Positions 1-6,059 of a stretch of 6,059 bases of DNA are shown here, in pieces. The stretch comes from Mycobacterium sp. (GTDB taxonomy: Bacteria > Actinomycetota > Actinomycetes > Mycobacteriales > Mycobacteriaceae): assembly GCA_018882545.1 (NCBI GenBank), contig VERS01000150.1:1-6059 (forward strand), in the 5' to 3' direction. The position numbers were made by a program, and so were the translations under genes. The notes beneath the pieces were generated by a model. It saw only the letters and a list, made by a program, of their open reading frames with translations. It did no database searches and had not been told where the DNA came from. Position 1 is the first letter of the stretch. The number at the start of each line of letters is the position of its first letter.

Positions 1-197
1 ACCTTGCCCATGGCGACCGGGTGAGCGTGTTGGAGGCCGCGACGTTGCGCAGCGCCGGCCGCATTGACGTCGGCAGGCCCGTGTCGTGTCTGGCCGCCAG
101 CCCGGACGGCACCCGACTGTACGTCGGCGACTACGACGGCGGGATCACCGCGTTGGCGTTACCCACAGCTGGTCGGAGCTTGAGCGCTGCGTCCTGA
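1..197 (+). CDS. C-terminal end of a YVTN/WD40-like beta-propeller protein (Rv1057-like), partial
   Basis: The reading frame is open from the left edge (first full codon at 3) to a TGA at 195-197, giving about 64 residues. The visible part contains a typical propeller-blade strand pattern: an SPDGTRLYVGDYDG segment following a hydrophobic strand (PVSCLAA) and followed by another (GITALAL). This SPDG-x-x-LYV signature is characteristic of YVTN/WD40-type seven-bladed propellers. The identification as an Rv1057 ortholog rests on position: the next co-directional gene is a FadD14-like ligase, as I recall for M. tuberculosis, where Rv1057 is a stress-responsive propeller protein of unknown function. 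The start, any signal peptide and the promoter lie outside the window. The stop is 5 bp from the stop of the convergent small secreted gene, leaving no room for a separate terminator. The fold is fairly certain; the biochemical role is unknown. Confidence 0.72.
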   Translation, partial: LAHGDRVSVLEAATLRSAGRIDVGRPVSCLAASPDGTRLYVGDYDGGITALALPTAGRSLSAAS

Positions 198-202
198 GCC
201 CG

Positions 203-526
203 CTACTGACGGGTGCAGTCCAGCGACACCGCGATGGTCCGGCTGGTGACCACGGGTACCAGGAAAGTGTCGAAGTCGCCCAGACCCGGCCCGACGTAGG
301 GCACCCACTGGGTGAAGGTGTGCGGACTGCGCACACTGAGTACCACACACTTCGACAGTGGACCGGTGCCGAGCTTGTCGAGCAGCACCTGGTAACCCTG
401 CTGCTGAAGTCGGCTGATGGTTTCCTCGGCGGTCTCCTCGGCCCAGGCCGCACCAGCCGGACCGGCCAGGACGGCAACCGCTGCGACGGCCGTCGCGGCG
501 GCGGCGCGCAGTGCCGTCCTGATCAT
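203..526 (-). CDS. Small secreted two-cysteine protein of unknown function (107 aa)
   Basis: The gene begins with ATG (526-524), preceded by a good ribosome binding site (AGAGGGG on the minus strand, 531-537, 4 nt spacer), and ends with TAG at 203-205. Residues 1-29 form a classical Sec signal peptide: R3 and R7, an Ala/Val-rich hydrophobic core (about 8-22), then an A-W-A box at 27-29, predicting cleavage before E30. The mature chain is about 78 residues. It starts with an acidic helix (EETAEETISRLQQQGYQV), followed by a Gly/Pro/Val-rich part that looks beta-stranded. It has exactly two cysteines, C60 and C104 (the latter near the C-terminus), likely forming one disulfide after export. There is no lipobox, so it is probably a soluble periplasmic or secreted protein. 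I recognise it only as the type of small exported protein common in mycobacteria. It is divergent from the ligase gene and may share its control region. No function can be assigned. Confidence 0.82.
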   Translation of the reverse strand: MIRTALRAAAATAVAAVAVLAGPAGAAWAEETAEETISRLQQQGYQVLLDKLGTGPLSKCVVLSVRSPHTFTQWVPYVGPGLGDFDTFLVPVVTSRTIAVSLDCTRQ

Positions 527-660
527 GCTGCCCCTCTGCGGTCATCGCCTGCGTTTTCTTCACGCTATACGAAGTCGCTGACGCCCCCGGTTCGTGACGT
601 TGGGCCCGGACGGCGGGGATACGATCGGCGGGCCAGGGCCATTAGTGAAGGGCGCCGCCG
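527..660. promoter_or_regulatory. Divergent control region between the small secreted gene and the acyl-CoA ligase
   Basis: This 134-bp non-coding gap must hold the promoters of both flanking genes. For the ligase (+), a TACGAT hexamer at 620-625 fits the mycobacterial TANNNT -10 consensus and would give a leader of about 29 nt that includes the GAAGGG ribosome binding site (647-652). No convincing -35 accompanies it. For the small secreted gene (-), two readings are possible. One is a TATAGC or TAGCGT -10 (562-569, minus strand). The other is an ECF-sigma-like pair, CGAACC (589-594) and CGTA (568-571), with a 17-bp spacer. All of these are consensus matches by eye in GC-rich DNA and none is proven. 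Confidence 0.35.
647..652 (+). promoter_or_regulatory. Ribosome binding site deciding the ligase start at 661
   Basis: GAAGGG lies 8 nt before the ATG at 661. The alternative ATG four codons downstream (673) is preceded by AGAGCACC, a poorer match, so the upstream start is preferred. Confidence 0.6.
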
Positions 661-2286
<1,626 letters not shown>

Positions 2287-2310
2287 CTCGGAGCCGGCGC
2301 CCCCCCACTG

Positions 2311-2370
2311 GCGAGCAGACGTAAACGTCCCCGACACGCCGACGGCTGCGGGGCGTTCGCGTCTGCTCGC
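2311..2370. terminator. Long hairpin between convergent genes, probable bidirectional terminator
   Basis: Positions 2311-2331 pair with 2350-2370 around an 18-nt loop. The outer 11 bp (GCGAGCAGACG / CGTCTGCTCGC) are perfect. In the plus-strand transcript the full 21-position stem has 18 Watson-Crick pairs, two G-U pairs and one A-C mismatch at 2323/2358. In the minus-strand transcript it has one G-U pair and two mismatches, so it is slightly weaker. It starts 24 nt after the ligase stop and ends 12 nt before the thiolase stop, exactly where both transcripts should end. There is no U-tract, which is common for mycobacterial terminators. The GCGAGCAGACG arm is a sequence I recall as recurring in intergenic hairpins of mycobacteria, so this may also be a copy of a dispersed repeat family. 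Confidence 0.72.
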
Positions 2371-2382
2371 GGGAGAAGGTGA

Positions 2383-3576
2383 CTACCGCTGCGCGCGCTG
2401 ATAAGCGGTGACGACCGCGGCGCCGCCGAGGCCGATATTGTGCTGCAGCGCGGCGCTCACGCCCTCGACCTGCCGGGCGTCAGCGGCTCCGCGCAGCTGC
2501 CAGGTCAGTTCGGCGCACTGGGCCAGGCCGGTGGCGCCGAGCGGATGGCCCTTGGAGATCAGCCCGCCGGAGGGGTTGACCACCCAGCGCCCGCCGTAGG
2601 TGGTGTCTCCGGCGTCGATGAGCTTGGGCGCCTCCCCCTGTCCGCACAGTCCGAGTGCCTCGTAAAGCAGGAGCTCGTTGGCCGAGAAGCAGTCGTGCAG
2701 TTCGATCACCTGGAAGTCCTCCGGACCCAGGCCGCACTGGTCGTACACCTGCTGGGCGGCATGCACATTCATGTCGTAGCCGATGATGTTCTTCGCCGAA
2801 CCGTCGAAGCTGGAGGAGAAGTCGGTGGTCATCGCCTGACCGACGATCTCCACTGCCTGACCAGCCAGATCGCGCTCGTCCAGGAAGCGCTCTGAGACCA
2901 GCACCGCGGCGGCGGAGCCGTCGGAGGTCGGCGAGCACTGCAATTTGGTCACCGGATCGGAGATCATCGGCGCATTCATGATGTCGGCGAGGCTGTACTC
3001 GGTTTGGAACTGGGCGTACGGGTTGTTCACCGAGTGCTTGTGGTTCTTGTAGCCGATCTTGGCGAAATGCTCGGCGGTGGCGCCGTAAGCACGCATGTAC
3101 TCCCGGCCGGCCGCGGCGAACATCCACGGCGCCACCGGGAAAGCCAGTTCGTCGATCTCGGCCAGTGCCTTGATGTGCCGGCGCAGCGGGGACTCCCGGT
3201 CGTCTGCCCCTGCGCCCAGCGAGCCGGGTTGCATCTTCTCGAAACCCAATGCCAGCACGCAGTCGGCCAGCCCGCCCCGGATGGCCTGGGCGCCGAGGTA
3301 GAGCGCGGTGGAACCGGTGGAGCAGTTGTTGTTGACATTGACGATGGGGATGCCGGTCATGCCCAGTTCGTAGAGCGCACGTTGCCCGCAGGTGGAGTCA
3401 CCGGCGACATAGCCGACGAAGCCCTGCTCGATCTGGCTGTAATCCACGCCGGCATCGGTCAGCGCCCTGGTGCCCGACTCGCGGGCCATGTCGGGGTAAT
3501 CCCAGCCCTCGCGGCGCCCCGGTTTCTCGAACTTCGTCATCCCGACCCCGACGACGAACACCCTGTTGTTTGCCAT
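2383..3576 (-). CDS. SCP2/SCPx-type thiolase ('lipid-transfer protein')
   Basis: This 397-aa protein has a complete thiolase fold without an appended SCP2 sterol-carrier domain. It is predicted to cleave 3-ketoacyl-CoA thiolytically, as in beta-oxidation of fatty acids or branched and sterol side chains. The nucleophile is C85 in VNNNCSTGS (81-89). The SCP2-type HDCF motif is at 294-297 (H294, C296), and the second catalytic histidine is H344 in [10 protein letters not shown] (341-350). The C-terminal loop reads QHNIGLGG (378-385), the SCP2-thiolase substitute for the CxG loop of classical thiolases. The start is ATG at 3576-3574 with GAAGGGA (3582-3588, minus strand) 5 nt upstream; the stop is TAG at 2383-2385. 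The N-terminal [16 protein letters not shown] resembles mycobacterial Ltp1-type proteins (Rv1627c-like, from memory). It is divergent from the DapB-like gene with only 39 bp between. The thiolase family is certain; the substrate is unknown. Many annotations call such proteins lipid-transfer proteins, which is probably misleading. Confidence 0.92.
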   Translation of the reverse strand: MANNRVFVVGVGMTKFEKPGRREGWDYPDMARESGTRALTDAGVDYSQIEQGFVGYVAGDSTCGQRALYELGMTGIPIVNVNNNCSTGSTALYLGAQAIRGGLADCVLALGFEKMQPGSLGAGADDRESPLRRHIKALAEIDELAFPVAPWMFAAAGREYMRAYGATAEHFAKIGYKNHKHSVNNPYAQFQTEYSLADIMNAPMISDPVTKLQCSPTSDGSAAAVLVSERFLDERDLAGQAVEIVGQAMTTDFSSSFDGSAKNIIGYDMNVHAAQQVYDQCGLGPEDFQVIELHDCFSANELLLYEALGLCGQGEAPKLIDAGDTTYGGRWVVNPSGGLISKGHPLGATGLAQCAELTWQLRGAADARQVEGVSAALQHNIGLGGAAVVTAYQRAQR

Positions 3577-3615
3577 GACGGTCCCTTCGCTAGCGACGGG
3601 GATTAGTCTGCCGCT
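3577..3615. promoter_or_regulatory. Compact divergent control region with an 18-bp near-palindrome
   Basis: Only 39 bp separate the thiolase start (-) from the DapB-like start (+). At 3583-3600 is an inverted repeat: a perfect 10-bp core TCGCTAGCGA (3587-3596) flanked by CCC and GGG, with one mismatched pair (3586/3597), so 16 of 18 positions are symmetric. It covers the thiolase ribosome binding site and lies just upstream of the presumed -10 of the DapB-like gene. A dimeric regulator bound here could affect both genes. The thiolase promoter itself must lie upstream, inside the DapB-like coding region or overlapping its start. Confidence 0.4.
3604..3609 (+). promoter_or_regulatory. Candidate -10 element for a leaderless DapB-like mRNA
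   Basis: TAGTCT matches the TANNNT -10 consensus of the housekeeping sigma factor and ends 6 nt before the ATG at 3616, so transcription would begin at or next to the A of the start codon. No Shine-Dalgarno sequence is suitably placed: the nearest G-run ends at 3601, 14 nt away. Leaderless starts of this kind are common in mycobacteria. No clear -35 is visible. Confidence 0.45.
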
Positions 3616-4680
3616 ATGGCTCTTCGGGTGGTGCAGTGGGCCACCGGTTCAGTCGGAACCGCTGCGGTCAAGGCTGTACTCGAGCATCCCGATCTGGAAT
3701 TGGTCGGCTGCTGGGTGCACTCGAAGTCCAAGGTGGGCAAAGACGTCGGTGAGATCGTCGGCGTGGAACCGCTCGGAGTCCTGGCCATCGACAGCGCCGA
3801 GGAGATCCTGGCGATGGACGCCGACGCCGTGGTCTACGCCCCGTTGCTGCCCAACGCCGAGGACGTCGCCGCGCTGTTGCGGTCGGGCAAGAACGTGGTC
3901 AGCCCGCTGGGCTGGTTCTACCCGAGCGAGGCGGAGGCCGCTCCACTGCGGGCCGCGGCGATCGCCGGCGGCGCGACTCTGCACGGAGCCGGCATCGGTC
4001 CCGGAGCGGCGACGGAACTGTTCCCGCTGCTGCTGTCGGTGATGTCCACCGGAATCACCCATGTACGGGCCGAGGAGTTCTCCGATCTGCGGACCTACGG
4101 GGCTCCCGATGTGCTCCGGCACGTGATGGGGTTCGGCGGGGCTCCGGAGACCGCACTGAGCGGGCCGATGCAGAAACTGCTCAACGGCGGCTTCTTCCAG
4201 TCGGTGCGCCTGATCGTCGACCGTCTCGGGTTCGCCGCTGAACCCGTTATCCGGACCAGCCAGCAGATTGCCGTGGCCACCGAGCCCATCGCTTCACCGA
4301 TCGGCGTGATCATGCCCGGACAGGTCGCAGGCCGACGCTTCGTCTGGGATGCAGTGGTGACCAACGCGATCGTCGTCCGCATTGCGGTCAACTGGCTGAT
4401 GGGCGAGGAGAACCTCGACCCGGCATGGTCTTTCGGTGCAGCCGGTGAGCGGTACGAGATCGAGGTCCGGGGACACCCCAACACCTTCGTCACGGTCAAG
4501 GGCTGGCAGCCCGAGACCGTGGAGGAGGGATTGGTCAGCAATCCGGGGGTGGTGGCCACCGCCGCGCACTGTGTCAACGCCATCCCGGCCACCTGCGCTG
4601 CCGAGCCGGGCATCAGAGGATTCTTCGACCTGCCACCGCTGACGGGGCGCGCCGCCCCGCTGTTCGCGCGCCCGAAGTAA
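3616..4680 (+). CDS. DapB/ord-like NAD(P)-binding oxidoreductase family protein (Rv1059-like)
   Basis: This 354-aa protein begins with a Rossmann nucleotide-binding domain: strand LRVVQWATG, turn TGSVG (10-14), helix to about 23, and second strand LELVGCWV (28-34). Also visible are SKVGKDVGE (38-46), the strand AVVYAPLL (71-78), and [12 protein letters not shown] (92-103). A glycine-rich [15 protein letters not shown] (123-137) starts the second domain. This layout matches the dihydrodipicolinate-reductase N-terminal-like proteins of actinobacteria, which are related to 2,4-diaminopentanoate dehydrogenase (ord) rather than to true DapB: about 350 residues, versus about 245-270 for DapB. A dinucleotide-dependent reduction or dehydrogenation is therefore likely, but the substrate is unknown and a role in lysine synthesis is not supported. 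The length equals what I recall for Rv1059. The ATG at 3616 appears leaderless. The next gene starts 10 bp after the stop, implying an operon. A 7-bp GC hairpin (4643-4659) lies just before the stop. Confidence 0.85.
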   Translation: MALRVVQWATGSVGTAAVKAVLEHPDLELVGCWVHSKSKVGKDVGEIVGVEPLGVLAIDSAEEILAMDADAVVYAPLLPNAEDVAALLRSGKNVVSPLGWFYPSEAEAAPLRAAAIAGGATLHGAGIGPGAATELFPLLLSVMSTGITHVRAEEFSDLRTYGAPDVLRHVMGFGGAPETALSGPMQKLLNGGFFQSVRLIVDRLGFAAEPVIRTSQQIAVATEPIASPIGVIMPGQVAGRRFVWDAVVTNAIVVRIAVNWLMGEENLDPAWSFGAAGERYEIEVRGHPNTFVTVKGWQPETVEEGLVSNPGVVATAAHCVNAIPATCAAEPGIRGFFDLPPLTGRAAPLFARPK

Positions 4681-4690
4681 CATCGAGCCC

Positions 4691-5158
4691 GTGGCCCGCC
4701 TCGTCGCCGTCGAGCAGTCGCAGGTGCTAAACGCTGACCCCGGCAAGGCTTTCGCCGCTGCGTTGGACATTCCGCTACCGGCGCTGTTGCCGCGGCGGTA
4801 CGGCCCCTTCCCGCCGATCGAGTCCGTGCAGGGTCAGACTCGCTGGGTGCAGGCGGGGGACAGTCGGACGATCGTCCCGGCCGGCGGGGGTTCCATGCGC
4901 GAGACGCTGACCGACGTGGACGGGCCCCGCTCGTTCGGATACGCCATCACCGAGATCGCCGGGCCGATGGCGCTGTTGGTCGACCGCATCGACGGGCTTT
5001 GGACCTTCAGTCCGCAGGGCGGCGGGACCCGGGTGAGTTGGCGATGGACCTTGCACGCCAAGTCGATGCTGACCCTGCCGGTGGTTCGGGTACTGGGTTG
5101 GCTGTGGCCAGGTTATGCCCGGCTGGCCCTCAATTCCTTGGCCGGCTACCTGGCCTGA
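4691..5158 (+). CDS. SRPBCC-fold (polyketide cyclase/Bet v1-like) protein (Rv1060-like)
   Basis: The gene starts with GTG at 4691, 10 bp after the preceding stop, and ends with TGA at 5156-5158, giving 155 aa. Only a weak GAG-type ribosome binding site precedes it, so translation is probably coupled to the upstream gene. The pattern fits an SRPBCC helix-grip domain: an N-terminal strand and helix (VEQSQVLNADPGKAFAAAL, 7-25), central strands including SMRETLTDVDGPRSFGYAITE (68-88), the paired strands GLWTFSPQ and GTRVSWRWTLHA (102-123), and a long C-terminal helix (about 129-154). Such proteins bind hydrophobic ligands in an internal cavity; some are cyclases or hydrolases, but no catalytic residues are recognisable here. 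No signal peptide is seen, so it is probably cytosolic. The position matches Rv1060 (about 157 aa) as I recall it. It presumably works with the DapB-like protein; the ligand is unknown. Confidence 0.75.
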   Translation: MARLVAVEQSQVLNADPGKAFAAALDIPLPALLPRRYGPFPPIESVQGQTRWVQAGDSRTIVPAGGGSMRETLTDVDGPRSFGYAITEIAGPMALLVDRIDGLWTFSPQGGGTRVSWRWTLHAKSMLTLPVVRVLGWLWPGYARLALNSLAGYLA

Positions 5159-5163
5159 CTTCG

Positions 5164-6059
5164 TCAGCCGAGGATCTCCCTGGCGCGCACCGCGAGCAAC
5201 AGTTGGGCTCGGATGTCGGCGGAGTCCAGCGCGCAACCGAGCAGTTCGGCGATGCGCCCGAGCCGATTGCGCATGGTGTGGCGATGCACCCCGAGAGCTG
5301 CAGCGGCATGCTCCAGATGGCCGTTGTTGGCGAGGAACTCGGTCAGTGTGGGCAGAAGGTCGTGACCCTCGAGCGGCCCGAGCACATCGCAGAGCACCGC
5401 CAGCTCATCGGGGGTGCGATCGCCCAGGATCGCCTCGAAGACGCCCAGTTCGTCATATCGGCGCAGCGGCTCGGGGGAAATCGTTCGTGCCGCGGCGCGG
5501 GCCCGGCTGCTCAGGGCGCCCGCCTCGCGGAGTTGTCCGGTACCGCCGACACCCGCGACGACGGATGTGTCCAGTTGATTCCGTAACTCATTGACCAGCA
5601 CCGCTATCCCGTCCTGCTCGGCAACCGGGACGACCGCGACGACGTCATCTCGCGACGAGGACATCAGGAACGGCACGCCGCGTCGGTGCATCGACTCTTG
5701 GATGAGCGCCTCGGCGCACAGGGCCGGCCCGACGCCGCAGAGCACGACGACGACCACCTCGGCGTCCGGCTCGAATCCGAAGTAGCGCAGGACCGTCGGC
5801 TCGACCTGCTCCGGGTTGGCGATCAAGGCCTGTGTCACGGCGGTCCGCAGTCGCTGCTCGGCGTCGAGGACCCGGGTGGGTTTCTCCAGTTCGATGCTGA
5901 TCAGCGATACGGCATGAGCCACCAGCAGCCGATCCGGACTGGACAGCGGCTTCTCGGAGCGGACGGCCAGATAGCCGCGCGCGACCGGTCCCGCCCGAAG
6001 CGTCTGCACAGTGCAGTACCCGGCACCGTCGGCGATCACCCGGCCGGCGGGTTGTGGCG
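5164..6059 (-). CDS. PucR/CdaR-family transcription regulator, C-terminal part (partial)
   Basis: The frame is open from the right window edge to TGA at 5166-5164, about 298 residues. A GTG at 6039-6037 is in frame, but the frame stays open beyond it, lacks a clear ribosome binding site, and would start inside a sensor-like region (GYCTVQTLRAGPVARGYLAV). It is therefore probably internal, and the true start lies outside. The end carries the PucR-type C-terminal helix-turn-helix: LPTLTEFLANNGHLEHAAA, then LGVHRHTMRNRLGRIAELLG, encoded at about 5230-5358. In front is a CdaR GGDEF-like region (YFGFEPDAEVVVVVLCG through GVGGTGQLREAGALSSRARAAAR), typical of this family. Family members have a variable N-terminal sensor (PucR N-domain or GAF) and regulate catabolic genes; here that part is missing from the window. 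The gene runs convergently to the SRPBCC gene with 5 bp between stops. It is a candidate regulator of the neighbouring lipid genes, but its target is unknown. Confidence 0.88.
   Translation of the reverse strand, partial: PQPAGRVIADGAGYCTVQTLRAGPVARGYLAVRSEKPLSSPDRLLVAHAVSLISIELEKPTRVLDAEQRLRTAVTQALIANPEQVEPTVLRYFGFEPDAEVVVVVLCGVGPALCAEALIQESMHRRGVPFLMSSSRDDVVAVVPVAEQDGIAVLVNELRNQLDTSVVAGVGGTGQLREAGALSSRARAAARTISPEPLRRYDELGVFEAILGDRTPDELAVLCDVLGPLEGHDLLPTLTEFLANNGHLEHAAAALGVHRHTMRNRLGRIAELLGCALDSADIRAQLLLAVRAREILG

Noticed and set aside
3004..3606. 200-codon open frame on the plus strand opposite the thiolase gene
   Set aside because: It overlaps the thiolase over nearly its whole length, has no domain pattern, and would continue through the divergent control region into the start of the DapB-like gene.
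4643..4659. Perfect 7-bp GC inverted repeat with a 3-nt loop near the end of the DapB-like gene
   Set aside because: It lies inside the coding sequence 21 bp before the end of the stop codon and is all G and C. Such short hairpins are expected by chance at this base composition, and the next gene is probably co-transcribed.
3616..4680. Annotation as true dihydrodipicolinate reductase (lysine biosynthesis)
   Set aside because: The protein is about 90 residues too long and has a different second-domain motif ([15 protein letters not shown]); the neighbours are lipid-type genes rather than lysine genes.
4999..5586. Plus-strand open frame spanning the end of the SRPBCC gene and the regulator's C-terminus
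   Set aside because: It is out of frame with one well-supported gene and antisense to the other, with no domain or ribosome binding site support.
6037..6039. GTG as the start of the PucR-type regulator
   Set aside because: The frame continues open to the window edge, no ribosome binding site is evident, and the family needs a further N-terminal sensor domain, so the codon is probably an internal valine.

Overview
The window is high-GC, densely coded bacterial DNA. It most resembles a Mycobacterium/Mycolicibacterium-type actinobacterium, judging by codon use, a FadD-type ligase, TANNNT-type -10 elements, a likely leaderless start and a hairpin arm of a kind I recall from mycobacterial intergenic regions. 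The gene order and protein lengths match what I remember of the M. tuberculosis Rv1057-Rv1060 neighbourhood: a beta-propeller protein, then FadD14, then a 354-aa DapB-like protein, then a protein of about 157 aa. This assignment comes from memory plus the sequence, not from a search.

Layout: (1) 1-197 (+) is the C-terminal end of a beta-propeller protein. (2) 203-526 (-) is a small secreted two-cysteine protein, convergent with gene 1 and divergent from gene 3. (3) 661-2286 (+) is a medium/long-chain acyl-CoA ligase, FadD14-like. (4) 2311-2370 is a long hairpin between convergent genes. (5) 2383-3576 (-) is an SCP2/SCPx-type thiolase, often annotated 'lipid-transfer protein'. (6) 3577-3615 is a 39-bp divergent control region carrying an 18-bp near-palindrome and a leaderless-type promoter. 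(7) 3616-4680 (+) is a DapB/ord-like Rossmann protein. (8) 4691-5158 (+) is an SRPBCC-fold protein, probably co-transcribed with gene 7. (9) 5164-6059 (-) is the C-terminal part of a PucR/CdaR-type transcription regulator, cut by the window edge.

A reasonable reading is a small lipid or hydrophobic-acid metabolism locus. The ligase makes an acyl-CoA, the thiolase cleaves a 3-ketoacyl-CoA, the Rossmann protein may carry out an NAD(P)H-dependent step, and the SRPBCC protein may bind a hydrophobic ligand. The PucR-type protein could be a local regulator. The pathway and substrate cannot be read from the sequence. Compared with my memory of the M. tuberculosis order, the thiolase and the small secreted protein look like additional genes here. 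No RNA gene, mobile element, CRISPR array or phage feature was seen. No gene-free stretch exceeds 300 bases; the largest gap is 134 bp (527-660). I do not see clear evidence of a wholly new biological system. The points most worth checking are the control region at 3577-3615 and the added thiolase.
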